64,000 nucleotides of DNA, from assembly GCF_003010935.1 (NCBI RefSeq), contig NZ_PGGN01000002.1, positions 248,001 to 312,000 of the forward strand, in the 5' to 3' direction. A program made the translations under genes and the position numbers. Origin of the DNA: Phyllobacterium endophyticum (GTDB taxonomy: Bacteria > Pseudomonadota > Alphaproteobacteria > Rhizobiales > Rhizobiaceae). The notes under the pieces were generated by a model. The model ran no database searches, was not told where the DNA came from, and saw nothing but the letters and a program-made list of their open reading frames with translations. Shown piece after piece: positions 54,131 to 63,712 of this stretch (position 1 is the first letter of the stretch; the number at the start of each line of letters is the position of its first letter).

Positions 54131-54951
54131 GCAGCGCTGACGACGAAATCGATAAAAGCTCGGCCCCGTTGATGGAGCATCTGATCGAGCTGCGCCGCCG
54201 CCTGATCTGGGCGCTGCTGGCGTTCTTCATCGCATTCCTCGGATGCTTCCATTTTGGCAAGCAATTGTTCAATCTGCTCGTGATCCCCTATCAATGGGCC
54301 GTCATGTGGGCGGGGTTCGACCCAGACAAGGCACAACTCATCTACACTGCTCCGCAGGAGTTTTTCTTCACGCAGGTGAAGATCGCCATGTTCGGCGGTA
54401 TCGTTATTGCCTTTCCGGTCATTGCATCCCAAATCTACAAGTTCGTCGCGCCGGGTCTTTATCGCAACGAGCGCATGGCGTTCCTGCCATTCCTCATTGC
54501 CTCCCCGATCCTGTTTCTGATGGGCGGTGCACTTGTCTATTTCTTCTTCACGCCAATGGTCATGTGGTTTTTCCTTGCCATGCAGCAGACCGGCGGAGCA
54601 GGGGAAGTGCAGATCTCGCTGCTGCCCAAGGTTTCCGAATATCTCAGCCTGATCATGACGCTGATCTTCGCCTTCGGTCTCGTGTTTCAGCTGCCGGTCG
54701 TGACGACGTTGCTCGCCCGCGTCGGTCTTGTGGGCTATGAGGGACTGAGGTCGAAGCGCAAATATGCCATCATCATTGCGTTCGTCGTAGCTGCCATTAT
54801 CACGCCTCCTGATCCGATCAGCCAGATCGGTCTTGCACTCCCGACGATCCTTCTCTACGAGGTTTCGATCTGGATGGCGCGCCTGATCGAGAAGAAGCGG
54901 GCTGTAAGCGAGGCTGAAGCAAAATCAGACTCCAGCGAAGTCTCGTCCTGA
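54127..54951 (+). CDS. tatC: Twin-arginine translocase subunit TatC
   Basis: Encodes 274 residues from a TTG that overlaps the tatB stop by four bases; no ATG is nearer. It has six membrane helices. MEHLIELRRRLIWALLAF is the conserved N-terminus, and FAFGLVFQLPVVTTLLARVG and ITPPDPISQIGLALPTILLY are typical later motifs. It is the signal receptor of the Tat system. The gene is followed by an inverted REP pair and then serS. Confidence 0.96.
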   Translation: MSSADDEIDKSSAPLMEHLIELRRRLIWALLAFFIAFLGCFHFGKQLFNLLVIPYQWAVMWAGFDPDKAQLIYTAPQEFFFTQVKIAMFGGIVIAFPVIASQIYKFVAPGLYRNERMAFLPFLIASPILFLMGGALVYFFFTPMVMWFFLAMQQTGGAGEVQISLLPKVSEYLSLIMTLIFAFGLVFQLPVVTTLLARVGLVGYEGLRSKRKYAIIIAFVVAAIITPPDPISQIGLALPTILLYEVSIWMARLIEKKRAVSEAEAKSDSSEVSS

Positions 54952-54987
54952 CGATATCCAGGTGAAGAAAGAGTTTGCATAACCATT

Positions 54988-55111
54988 GTGCGTGGTTCGA
55001 CAAGCTCACCATGAGGGATGTGGATGGATGGCAGGGAGATGCGAGCTGCAAGGTAGCCATTCAGCCTTGCAAACCATCTCCTCCCTCATGGTGAGCTTGT
55101 CGAACCACGCA
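54988..55111. repeat. Inverted pair of REP-like elements (REPIN)
   Basis: The left arm (54988-55018) reads GTGCGTGGTTCGACAAGCTC then ACCATGAGGGA; the right arm (55081-55111) is its reverse complement. They enclose about 62 bases with partial internal symmetry. It lies between tatC and serS and has the same arms as the pair at 43920-44042 and the single copy at 31916. Confidence 0.85.
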
Positions 55112-55158
55112 CCGTAGAAACAGAACCCGGTACTTAACTCCAATACGGCTTTACTCCC

Positions 55159-56442
55159 ATGCTCGACATCAAATGGATCCGAGAGAATCCGCAAGCGCTT
55201 GACGCGGCTTTGGCCAAGCGGGGCGCCGAGCCGGCGTCTGCGCGGCTGATCGAACTCGACGAAAAGCGCCGTCGGCACATTGCCACGTTGCAGGAAGCAC
55301 AGGAACGCCGCAACGCCGCTTCGAAAGAAATCGGCAAGGCAATGGGTGCCAAGGACCATGCAACCGCCGACCGCCTGAAAGCCGAAGTTGCGGAGATCAA
55401 GCTGTTCCTGACATCGGCTGAAGAGGAAGAGCGCCAGCTCGACCGCGCGCTGAGCGATGCTTTGTCGGTGCTGCCAAATATACCACTTGCTGACGTTCCC
55501 GTTGGTGAGGATGAAAGCGGCAATGTCGAAGCGCGCCGTATCGGAGACCTCAAGAATTTCGCCTTTGAGCCGAAAGAGCATTTCGAGATCGGGGAAAAGC
55601 TGGGCTACATGGATTTCGAACGGGCTGCCAAGCTTTCGGGGAGCCGCTTTACGGTCCTGAAGAGCCAGTTGGCTCGGCTGGAGCGCGCGCTCGGGCAGTT
55701 CATGCTCGACCTGCACACGACCGAACATGGATATACCGAGGTCAATCCACCGCTGCTGGTCAATGACGAAGTGCTCTATGGCACGGGCCAATTGCCGAAG
55801 TTTACCGAAGACCTGTTTCAGACCACTGACGGCCGGTACCTCATTCCGACAGCCGAAGTTCCTCTGACCAATCTGGTGCGCGAAGAGATACTCGATATTC
55901 GCGATCTACCGATCCGCATGACTGCCCTGACCGCGTGCTTTCGCTCGGAGGCGGGGTCGGCCGGACGCGACACGCGCGGCATGCTGCGCCAGCACCAGTT
56001 CATGAAGGTTGAACTTGTATCGATCACCGACGCAGAGCATTCCATCGAGGAACATGAGCGGATGACGTCGTGTGCCGAGGAAGTTTTGAAGCGGCTTGAC
56101 CTGTCGTTCCGAACAATGACGCTGTGCACCGGCGATATGGGCTTTGGCGCGCAGAAAACGTATGATCTCGAAGTCTGGCTGCCGGGGCAGAAGGCTTATC
56201 GCGAGATCTCCAGTTGCTCTGTTTGCGGTGATTTCCAGGCTCGCCGCATGAACGCGCGTTACCGTCCGGAGGGCGAAAAGTCCACGCGCTTCGTTCATAC
56301 GTTGAACGGCTCAGGTACTGCCGTGGGCCGTGCGCTGATCGCCGTGGTCGAAAATTATCAGAATGAGGACGGCAGCGTAACAGTTCCTGAAGCTCTTGTG
56401 CCCTATATGGGTGGACTGAAACGGATCGAAAAAGCGACTTAA
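55159..56442 (+). CDS. serS: Seryl-tRNA synthetase
   Basis: Encodes 427 residues of class II. The N-terminal tRNA-binding coiled coil (about 25-105) is followed by motif 2 in [20 protein letters not shown] and motif 3 in [20 protein letters not shown]. It charges tRNA-Ser and tRNA-Sec type acceptors. It begins a serS-surE-pcm unit, with 12 bases to surE. Confidence 0.97.
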   Translation: MLDIKWIRENPQALDAALAKRGAEPASARLIELDEKRRRHIATLQEAQERRNAASKEIGKAMGAKDHATADRLKAEVAEIKLFLTSAEEEERQLDRALSDALSVLPNIPLADVPVGEDESGNVEARRIGDLKNFAFEPKEHFEIGEKLGYMDFERAAKLSGSRFTVLKSQLARLERALGQFMLDLHTTEHGYTEVNPPLLVNDEVLYGTGQLPKFTEDLFQTTDGRYLIPTAEVPLTNLVREEILDIRDLPIRMTALTACFRSEAGSAGRDTRGMLRQHQFMKVELVSITDAEHSIEEHERMTSCAEEVLKRLDLSFRTMTLCTGDMGFGAQKTYDLEVWLPGQKAYREISSCSVCGDFQARRMNARYRPEGEKSTRFVHTLNGSGTAVGRALIAVVENYQNEDGSVTVPEALVPYMGGLKRIEKAT

Positions 56443-56454
56443 AAGGCCTCGGCA

Positions 56455-57213
56455 ATGCGCATTCTCCTGACCAACGATGATGGTATTCATGCAGAAGGTC
56501 TGAGCGTGCTTGAACGCATTGCACGCCAGCTTTCAGACGATATCTGGGTGGTTGCGCCCGAGACCGACCAGAGCGGTCTTGCGCATTCGCTGACGCTCTC
56601 CAATCCGCTGCGCCTGCGCAAGATCGATGACCGGCACTATGCCGTGCGCGGCACGCCAACGGATTGTGTCATCATGGGGGTCAAGCATCTGATGCCGGAA
56701 GCGCCGGACCTGATCCTGTCCGGCGTCAATTCGGGGTCGAACATGGCTGACGACGTCACCTATTCAGGGACTGTCGCCGGAGCCATCGAAGGTACGCTGC
56801 TCGGCATCAAGTCCATTGCCTTGTCGCAGGAATACAATCTCGATGGCAGCGCACGCGTGCTGCCATGGGAGGTGGTGGAGGAGCGGGCGCCCGCAATCCT
56901 CAAAAAGGTACTTGCTGTGGATCTCGCAAAGAGTGTTCTCATCAACATCAATTTTCCAAGTTGCAGCGCTGCGGAAATTGCCGGAACCCGGGTCACGGCG
57001 CAGGGCAAGCTTTCCCATGGTCTGACCATCGAAGAGCGTCATGACGGGCGCGGCTTGCCCTATTACTGGCTGCGCTATGGCCGGGGCAAGGATGTGCCGG
57101 CGGAGAACAGCGACGTGGCGGCACTCGCCCGTAACTTCATCTCCATCACGCCGCTGCAGCTCGACCTGACAGCACATGACACGCTTGCAAGCCTGGCGAG
57201 TGCAATTGCATGA
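56455..57213 (+). CDS. surE: 5'/3'-nucleotidase SurE
   Basis: Encodes 252 residues. [15 protein letters not shown] carries the metal-binding Asp 8-Asp 9, with Ser in [12 protein letters not shown] and Asn in [20 protein letters not shown] completing the site. It is a survival protein that dephosphorylates nucleoside monophosphates and related compounds, often next to pcm. Its stop overlaps the pcm start (ATGA). Confidence 0.96.
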   Translation: MRILLTNDDGIHAEGLSVLERIARQLSDDIWVVAPETDQSGLAHSLTLSNPLRLRKIDDRHYAVRGTPTDCVIMGVKHLMPEAPDLILSGVNSGSNMADDVTYSGTVAGAIEGTLLGIKSIALSQEYNLDGSARVLPWEVVEERAPAILKKVLAVDLAKSVLININFPSCSAAEIAGTRVTAQGKLSHGLTIEERHDGRGLPYYWLRYGRGKDVPAENSDVAALARNFISITPLQLDLTAHDTLASLASAIA

Positions 57214-57863
57214 AGGTTGCCATGTCTGATCGTGAGGGTTTTGCGGCTTTCGTACTGCGCATGCGAGCGTTGGGCTTGTCGGATCAGCGGATCGTCAGCG
57301 CCTTCGAGGCAACACCACGTACTGCCTTTGTCAACGGCAATCTCGGCAATCTGGCCTATGGCGTCGGAACGCTGCCGATCGAATGCGGTGAGTTCATGGA
57401 GGCGCTCGATCTGCAGGCGCAACTCATCAACTCGCTTGATCTCGAGCCCGCGCACCGGGTGCTGGAGATTGGCACCGGCTCCGGCTTTACAGCAGCAGTG
57501 ATGGCGCGGCTTGCGGGCCGCGTGCTTTCGCTCGAGCGGTATCGCACGCTGGTCGAACTGGCGCAGCAGCGGCTCCAAGCGCTGAAGATCGAGAATACAT
57601 TCGTCAAGCATGCGGATGGCCGGCATGGTCTTGTCCATGACGGTCCGTTCGATCGCATCATCGTATGGGGCGCTTTCGAAACCATGCCGCGACAGTTCGT
57701 CGATCTCCTGTCGTCGAACGGCGTGATGATTGCACCCATCGGTCCGCTCGACGGCAGGCAGGTGATGGCGCGCCTCTCGAAGATCGGCAGCCGCTTCGAG
57801 CGCCACGATCTGATGCCTGTGCGGCTGCTGCCCCTGATGGAAGGCGTTGCGGCAGCGCTTTAA
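57210..57863 (+). CDS. pcm: Protein-L-isoaspartate O-methyltransferase (canonical copy)
   Basis: Encodes 217 residues coupled to sur[21 protein letters not shown] and [16 protein letters not shown] are the N-terminal part; SAM motif [20 protein letters not shown] lies near 85-104. It repairs isoaspartyl damage in ageing proteins. The surE-pcm-nlpD-like order is widely kept among proteobacteria, which makes this the true Pcm and the gene at 28607 the divergent paralogue. Confidence 0.93.
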   Translation: MKVAMSDREGFAAFVLRMRALGLSDQRIVSAFEATPRTAFVNGNLGNLAYGVGTLPIECGEFMEALDLQAQLINSLDLEPAHRVLEIGTGSGFTAAVMARLAGRVLSLERYRTLVELAQQRLQALKIENTFVKHADGRHGLVHDGPFDRIIVWGAFETMPRQFVDLLSSNGVMIAPIGPLDGRQVMARLSKIGSRFERHDLMPVRLLPLMEGVAAAL

Positions 57864-58025
57864 GGGTGATGCATCGTGACGATATGGCGGGGTCATGCAA
57901 AGCGCTGACCCTTTACGAGTTTGGTGAATTTTTTACAAATTTTATTCGCTCTTTAACGGTCGAGTAACATTAACGCGATCTAATGAGTCCCACAATTCTT
58001 GTATTGAGTACGGGCGGGATATGCG

Positions 58026-59330
58026 ATGCGTTTGAGTGTACTAGACAAAGCGTCACGGCGGCTGGCTCTGAATGCCGCCATTCTCATGGTTGCCGGTGCT
58101 GCGGCGGGTTGCAGCTCGGGGGTACAGCGCTTTACCAGCGCCGATTTCAGTTCCGGATACAGCGATAATCAACGATCAGTCATGCAAGCGTCGAACAACA
58201 CTCCACAACCATACACACCACCTGTCGATTCAACGCAGACTGCTTCGGTCGGCCGCAGCGGCGGCGTCCAGCGCAGCAGCCTTCCTCCGGTCGGCGCCGC
58301 AAGCGCTTCGACGCTGCCTCCTGTCTCATCGCAGCCAACACGTCCGGCTCTTGCGCCCGTTGCCAGCGCAGCTCCTCTACGCCAGCGGCAGGTCGCATCC
58401 GCAGAACCGATGCAGGCTGCGCCGCTGGGATCAGGAACACTGAAAACCCCGGATGGGCGTGAAGCGAAGATGCCTGTGAAGCCATCATCGGCGACCCAAC
58501 CCTCAAACAATGTTGCTGTATTGCAGACGCCGACGGCGAACAAGCAGGCAACGGCCACTGCCAAAGCAACGAGCCAAGGTACCTACACGGTCCAGAGTGG
58601 CGATACGCTGCATGCCATATCGCGGAAGACCGGCAGCAATGTCGAGGCGATCAAGCAGGCCAACAGCATGAAGGACGGTACTGTCCGCGTCGGGCAGTCG
58701 CTCATCATTCCGCCATCGAACTCGGCGCTTGCGCAGAATGTCGCCAATACCATGAAGCCGAAGACCGGTGCAGTCGATCAGGTCAAGACAGCCTCGACAC
58801 CTCCTGCAGAACAACCGAAGGCCGTTGCAAGTGCGGCAACGCAGGCAGCGGCGGCACCCGAGGCAAATAACTCGGCCAAGCCTTACACACCGCCTCAGGC
58901 CAGCGAGAAGGTGATCGAGAACGCCGACAAGGACAAGGATGTAGCAGCAGCACCTTCAGCCACCGGAGTGACGGGAATGCGCTGGCCGGTACGCGGCCGT
59001 GTCGTTGCCAATTATGGCAAGGGCAGCGACGGGATCAACATCTCCGTGCCCGAAGGGACGCCGATCAAGGCAGCTGAAAACGGCGTTGTCATCTATTCCG
59101 GCGATGGCTTGAAGGAATTCGGCAACACGGTGCTGGTACGCCATGACAACGGCCTTGTGACCGTCTATGGCAATGCCAGCAAGCTGGACGTGCAGCGTGG
59201 CCAGAAGGTCAAGCGGGGCGAACAGCTTGGGGTATCGGGCATGACCGGCAATGCGACGACGCCAATGCTTCACTTCGAGGTTCGCAAGAACTCGACGCCG
59301 GTAGATCCAACGAAATATCTCGAATCCTAA
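58026..59330 (+). CDS. LysM/M23 lipoprotein, NlpD-like amidase activator
   Basis: Encodes 434 residues. A lipobox (GAAAGC) near residue 29 makes it a lipoprotein. A Pro/Ala/Ser-rich linker precedes a LysM domain (about 186-230; YTVQSGDTLHAISRKTGSNV) and a C-terminal M23 domain (about 316-432). The M23 metal ligands look lost: the usual HxGxD is GSDGIN and the HxH site is YGNAS with only LHFEVR kept. It is therefore probably not a peptidase but, like NlpD/EnvC, an activator of cell-wall amidases during division. It follows surE-pcm as nlpD does in E. coli. Confidence 0.9.
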   Translation: MRLSVLDKASRRLALNAAILMVAGAAAGCSSGVQRFTSADFSSGYSDNQRSVMQASNNTPQPYTPPVDSTQTASVGRSGGVQRSSLPPVGAASASTLPPVSSQPTRPALAPVASAAPLRQRQVASAEPMQAAPLGSGTLKTPDGREAKMPVKPSSATQPSNNVAVLQTPTANKQATATAKATSQGTYTVQSGDTLHAISRKTGSNVEAIKQANSMKDGTVRVGQSLIIPPSNSALAQNVANTMKPKTGAVDQVKTASTPPAEQPKAVASAATQAAAAPEANNSAKPYTPPQASEKVIENADKDKDVAAAPSATGVTGMRWPVRGRVVANYGKGSDGINISVPEGTPIKAAENGVVIYSGDGLKEFGNTVLVRHDNGLVTVYGNASKLDVQRGQKVKRGEQLGVSGMTGNATTPMLHFEVRKNSTPVDPTKYLES

Positions 59331-59341
59331 TGGATCCCTTA

Positions 59342-59357
59342 TCTCCCCTTGGGGAGA
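59342..59357. terminator. Symmetric hairpin between convergent genes
   Basis: TCTCCCC-TT-GGGGAGA, 12 bases after the stop of the LysM/M23 gene and 70 bases before the end of the opposing DUF815 gene. There is no long T-run, but the place suggests a shared terminator. Confidence 0.4.
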
Positions 59358-59426
59358 AAGCGATTTCAGCAACTTGAACTCTTTGCTGAACCTTTCTCTC
59401 TCACAGGGAGAGATAAACGGTACCGA

Positions 59427-60299
59427 TTAAAGTTTCTTGCCGAGACGTCCGGCAAGATCCTGGGTAAACTGCCATGCGACACGACCGGAACGCGCGCCGC
59501 GCGTCGTGGACCACTCCAGCGCCTGTGCATGCAGCTGTTGCTTCTCCATCGGCAGATCGAAATGGGCCGCATAGCCGTCGATCATCGACAGGTAATCGTC
59601 CTGGCTGCATTTATGAAAGCCGAGCCAAAGACCGAAGCGGTCTGATAGCGAAACTTTTTCCTCAACCGCTTCAGAAGGGTTGATGGCGGTTGACCGCTCA
59701 TTTTCAATCATGTCGCGTGGCAATAGGTGACGGCGGTTGGACGTGGCGTAGAAGATCACATTGTCGGGCCGGCCCTCGACACCCCCTTCCAATGCCGCCT
59801 TCAGCGATTTGTATGAGGTGTCGTCATGATCGAAGGAGAGGTCATCGCAAAACAGGATGAAACGGTGGTTCGTGTCCTTGATGGCATTCATCAATGCTGG
59901 AAGGCTGTCGATGTCCTCGCGGTGGATTTCGACGAGTTTCAGCGGGTGGTCTCCGGTGGGGGCGGCGACGTTGACCGAAGCATGCACTGCCTTGACCAAC
60001 GACGACTTGCCCATGCCCCGCGCACCCCACAAGAGCACGTTGTTTGCCTGCAGCCCATCGGCAAAACGTTTTGTATTATCGAAGAGAATATCGCGCACAT
60101 TATCGACGCCGCGGATAAGGGAAATGTCCACGCGATTGACTTTGCGGACAGGGTCGAAGGCGAATTTGTCGGGATTCCATACGAAGCAATCCGCCCCATC
60201 GAGGTCAATGGGTTGGGGCTCCGGCGGGGCCATACGCTCCAGCACGGCGATCAGCCGGTCAAGTTTATCTGTCAGCAATTCATCGGACATTCTCGTCAT
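59427..60299 (-). CDS. DUF815 family AAA+ ATPase
   Basis: Encodes 290 residues from the ATG at 60299. Alternative starts are the ATG at 60290 and one at 60377, which has GAGGCGGGA upstream. Walker A is LLWGARGMGKSSLVKA, Walker B FILFCDDLSFD, followed by sensor NVIFYATSNRRHLLP. The C-terminal helical part ends GRVAWQFTQDLAGRLGKKL. The family is conserved but has no settled function. It is convergent with the LysM gene and divergent from yajC, a constant position in Rhizobiales near secDF. Confidence 0.88.
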   Translation of the reverse strand: MTRMSDELLTDKLDRLIAVLERMAPPEPQPIDLDGADCFVWNPDKFAFDPVRKVNRVDISLIRGVDNVRDILFDNTKRFADGLQANNVLLWGARGMGKSSLVKAVHASVNVAAPTGDHPLKLVEIHREDIDSLPALMNAIKDTNHRFILFCDDLSFDHDDTSYKSLKAALEGGVEGRPDNVIFYATSNRRHLLPRDMIENERSTAINPSEAVEEKVSLSDRFGLWLGFHKCSQDDYLSMIDGYAAHFDLPMEKQQLHAQALEWSTTRGARSGRVAWQFTQDLAGRLGKKL

Positions 60300-60560
60300 G
60301 CCTTTGTTATCATGCATATGGTCAGGTGGTGCCCATTCACCGGCCGCTTTGACGAAGTCTCGTAGCGGCTTCGGCATACGTCCCGCCTCAAGCAATTTTC
60401 TCCGGCAGAACGGGCGTGGACAGGCAAAACCTGCTCTATCATGTTGAAGATAATTCGAAAAGCAGGACACGCAGTTTTGTACGGTTGCTTTTGACAACCC
60501 AAACATTGTATTGCGCAGGCTCAAAGTCTTTCAAAACTGATTTCTCTGGAGGTTGTCTCA

Positions 60561-60902
60561 ATGTTCGTAACTCCCGCATATGCACAGGCAACGGGTGTCG
60601 GTGGCGCACCGGAAATGCTCATGAGCATCCTGCCTTTCATCCTGATCTTCGTTATCATGTACTTCCTGATCATTCGTCCGCAGCGGACCGCCGCAAAGAA
60701 GCGGGAAGAACAGCTGAAGAATATTCGCCGCGGCGATACAATCATCACCGGCGGCGGTTTCATTGCCAAGGTTACAAAGGTCTACGAAGACACCGGCGAG
60801 CTGGATGTCGAAATCGGCGATGGCGTCAAGGCCCGCGTCCTGCGGGGCATGGTGGCTGACGTCCGGGTCAAGGGCGAGCCGGTTGCCGACAACAAGAAAT
60901 AA
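60561..60902 (+). CDS. yajC: Preprotein translocase auxiliary subunit YajC
   Basis: Encodes 113 residues with TGGAGG upstream. A single membrane helix (LMSILPFILIFVIMYFLIIR then PQRTAAKKREE) is followed by a small beta-domain (GDTIITGGGFIAKVTKVYED). It joins SecDF in supporting the Sec channel at the inner membrane. A hairpin separates it from secDF. Confidence 0.95.
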   Translation: MFVTPAYAQATGVGGAPEMLMSILPFILIFVIMYFLIIRPQRTAAKKREEQLKNIRRGDTIITGGGFIAKVTKVYEDTGELDVEIGDGVKARVLRGMVADVRVKGEPVADNKK

Positions 60903-60913
60903 GGCATAGTGAC

Positions 60914-60938
60914 GGGGCGGCCATCGAGCCGCCCCTTT
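60914..60938 (+). terminator. Hairpin between yajC and secDF
   Basis: GGGGCGGC and GCCGCCCC form a perfect 8-base stem with loop CATCGA and then TTTG, 12 bases after the yajC stop. The T-run is short, so it may be only partial, letting some transcripts continue into secDF. Confidence 0.6.
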
Positions 60939-61023
60939 GATTCTAGTACTTGTTTCGTCGCAATTCCGGATGGAAAACCGGTTCCTATTTCGAGAATTGC
61001 TCCAAGCTCAAGGTTGCGACTGC

Positions 61024-63291
61024 ATGCTTTATTTTAGCCGCTGGAAGACCGTACTCATCTGGGCTGTTGTTCTGGCAGGCGTCATTTTGGCGCTGCCAAA
61101 TCTCTTTACGCAAGACCAACTGGTGAAACTGCCGGACTGGCTGCCGAAGAAGCAACTGGCACTGGGTCTCGACCTCGAGGGCGGATCGCGGCTGCGTCTG
61201 CAGGTCGACAAGGACCACCTGCCGGATACGGACGCGACGATTGCAATACTCACGCGACGTCTCAGCGAGCTCGGCTATACCAATCGGATCGTGGACGGAC
61301 AGCGGAACGGCCGGGTACTGGTCGAGGTGCCGGGTCTATACGATTCGCAATTGCTGAAGGACATCCTGAGTCTTACCGGCGAACTGCATTTCCAGATGGT
61401 CGACGACTCCGTTCCGGTGCAACAGGCAATCGATGGAACACCGCCTGAAGGCGACGAAATTGTCTATTCCTTTGACGATCCGCCGGTCCCCTATCTGGTC
61501 AAGAAGGAACCGCTCGTTTCAAACAAGAATTTCGTTGATGCCCAGGCAGGCATCGATACGGCGACCCAGGAGCCCGTGATCACCTTTAGACTGGACAGCA
61601 TCGGTGCTGACAGGTTTTCAAAGGCAACGAAGGCCAATGTCGGAAAATCCTTCGCGATAGTCCTCGACAACCAGGTTCTGTCGGCACCGGTGATCAGCGA
61701 AGAAATCCCCGGGAATACGGGTCAGATCTCCGGTAATTTCGATCTCTCGGGCGCCAGCAACCTCGCGCTCGTGATGCGCGCAGGCGCACTGCCAGCCAGT
61801 GTTACCGTCCTTGAAGAGAGGACGATCGGCACCGACCTAGGGGCCGCGTCAGTGGCTTCCGGCAAGATCGCAGCGCTTATTGGCGCGGCACTTGTCATCG
61901 CTTTCATGCTCTTGACCTACGGACTTCTCGGCGTCATTGCCAACATCGCACTCGTCGTCAATGTGATCCTCATCCTTGCCGTGCTGACGCTTTTCGGAGC
62001 GCCCCTGACGCTCGCAGGTGTCGCCGGTATCGTGTTGACAATCGGCATGGCCGTCGATTCCAACGTGTTGATCTATGAACGTATTCGCGAGGACAGGCGC
62101 GCCGGCTTCTCCGTCACGCAGGCCATCGACTCCGGGTTCTCACGGGCGCTCGCAACGATCGTCGACGCCAACGTGACCACACTGATCGCCGCGCTCGTGC
62201 TCTTCACACTGGGCTCCGGGCCGGTACATGGTTTCGCGCTCACCGTGACTATCGGCATTGTCACGACATTGTTCACGACGTTCACCCTGACGCGCTGGCT
62301 CGTGTCGATCTGGGTGCAGCGGGCGCGGCCCAAGGAAGTGCCCGGTGCGCTTCTCAAGCTCGTTCCAGACGACACCAGAATCCCGTTCATGAAGCTGCGC
62401 TTCCTCACGCTTGGCTTTTCGGCACTGTCGAGCATCGCAGCAATTGTCCTGTTTGCGATCATAGGCATGAATTTCGGCATCGATTTCAAGGGCGGCACAA
62501 TGGTCGAGATTCAATCGCACGAAGGCGCGATCGACCTCGACGATGTCTATAGCCGGCTCGAAGACTTGAATATTGGTGACATCAAGATTGAACCGTTCAA
62601 ATCGGACAATCGCGCTTTGATCACTGTGGGCAGTCAAGGCGAGGGCGAGGACGCCGAACAGACTGTCGGCGTGAAAATCCGCGGCGAATTGCAGGATGAC
62701 TTCGATTTCCGTCGCATTGATGTGATCGGCCCCTCCGTATCGAGCGAACTGTCGCAGGCCGGAATGCTCGCTGTCGGGCTCTCCCTGGCGGTGATCTTCG
62801 TCTATGTGTGGCTTCGCTTCGAGTGGCATTTCGCGTTAGGCGCAATACTCGCGACGATTCACGACGTGTTGCTGCTGCTCGGTATGTTCATCGTCTTCCG
62901 GATGGAATTCAATCTGTGGAGCATTGCGGCACTTCTGGCGATCGTTGGCTATTCGCTCAACGATACGGTGGTCATATACGACCGCGTGCGTGAAAACTTG
63001 CGTCGATACGGTAACAGCATGTCGCTGCCGGCTCTCCTGGATGCCTCGATCAACCAGACCCTGTCGCGTACGATCCTGACCTCGGTCGCAACTTTTCTGG
63101 CACTGATCGTGCTATACATCTATGGTGGCGACGACGTGAAATCATTTGCGCTGATCCTTGCTGTCGGCATAGTCGTTGCAACCTACTCGTCCATCTTTGT
63201 TGCCGGGCCGCTGCTGATGCTGTTCGGCCTCAGGGGCAGGGACGTGACGAACAAAGGACCGTCGGCTGTGTCCGGCCAGAGTGGAGCCTAG
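61024..63291 (+). CDS. secDF: Fused protein translocase SecD/SecF
   Basis: Encodes 755 residues; the ATG at 61024 starts MLYFSRWKTVLIWAVVLAGV, and the longer upstream frame lacks a membrane start. SecD has helix 1, the periplasmic P1 domain (LGLDLEGGSRLRLQVD at its entry) and five further helices (to about 460). SecF follows directly (MKLRFLTLGFSALSSIAAIV and GMNFGIDFKGGTMVEIQ). The fusion uses the proton gradient to pull proteins out of the Sec channel. Such fusion is seen in several Rhizobiales. The stop overlaps the next gene. Confidence 0.95.
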   Translation: MLYFSRWKTVLIWAVVLAGVILALPNLFTQDQLVKLPDWLPKKQLALGLDLEGGSRLRLQVDKDHLPDTDATIAILTRRLSELGYTNRIVDGQRNGRVLVEVPGLYDSQLLKDILSLTGELHFQMVDDSVPVQQAIDGTPPEGDEIVYSFDDPPVPYLVKKEPLVSNKNFVDAQAGIDTATQEPVITFRLDSIGADRFSKATKANVGKSFAIVLDNQVLSAPVISEEIPGNTGQISGNFDLSGASNLALVMRAGALPASVTVLEERTIGTDLGAASVASGKIAALIGAALVIAFMLLTYGLLGVIANIALVVNVILILAVLTLFGAPLTLAGVAGIVLTIGMAVDSNVLIYERIREDRRAGFSVTQAIDSGFSRALATIVDANVTTLIAALVLFTLGSGPVHGFALTVTIGIVTTLFTTFTLTRWLVSIWVQRARPKEVPGALLKLVPDDTRIPFMKLRFLTLGFSALSSIAAIVLFAIIGMNFGIDFKGGTMVEIQSHEGAIDLDDVYSRLEDLNIGDIKIEPFKSDNRALITVGSQGEGEDAEQTVGVKIRGELQDDFDFRRIDVIGPSVSSELSQAGMLAVGLSLAVIFVYVWLRFEWHFALGAILATIHDVLLLLGMFIVFRMEFNLWSIAALLAIVGYSLNDTVVIYDRVRENLRRYGNSMSLPALLDASINQTLSRTILTSVATFLALIVLYIYGGDDVKSFALILAVGIVVATYSSIFVAGPLLMLFGLRGRDVTNKGPSAVSGQSGA

Positions 63292-63685
63292 TCAATTGGT
63301 CAAGGGCATTGAAATTCGGGACGCGCACTTTCCAGGGCGTGCACCCATCGATGCCTATGGCAATGGCGGGTTTCGCTTTGCGGACATGTCGCACCGAGGC
63401 TCCATACTATGTCTGCCCTCCGGCATACATGGCTGGGAGCCAAAGGCTCCGCCAATTCTGACCATCGCCGATTTCTCGCTCGTGCTTGAACAAGCCGCTG
63501 ATATTGAAATCCTGCTGGTGGGGACGGGAATAGACCTGCGCCGGTTGCCTCAGGAGGTGCGAGATGCACTACGCCAACATCGTATATCATCTGATCCGAT
63601 GAGCACGGGAGCGGCGGTGCGTACTTACAACGTGCTTCTCGCCGAAGATCGCGCGGTGGCTGCTGCGTTGATTGCTGTGGATTAA
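63281..63685 (+). CDS. Mth938-domain protein (bacterial relative of NDUFAF3)
   Basis: Encodes 134 residues from a GTG that overlaps the secDF stop by 11 bases; its ribosome site lies within secDF. The pattern IEIRDAHFPGRAPIDAYGNG, GGFRFADMSHRGSILCLPSG, LLVGTGIDLRRLPQEVRDAL and a late STGAAVRTYNVLLAEDR fits the Mth938 domain, whose mitochondrial member NDUFAF3 is needed for complex I assembly. A function in bacteria is not established. Coupling to secDF and the following gene suggests a membrane-assembly role. Confidence 0.88.
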   Translation: MEPSQLVKGIEIRDAHFPGRAPIDAYGNGGFRFADMSHRGSILCLPSGIHGWEPKAPPILTIADFSLVLEQAADIEILLVGTGIDLRRLPQEVRDALRQHRISSDPMSTGAAVRTYNVLLAEDRAVAAALIAVD

Positions 63686-63712
63686 CCCGGTGCATCCCTA
63701 TATCTCAGCATT

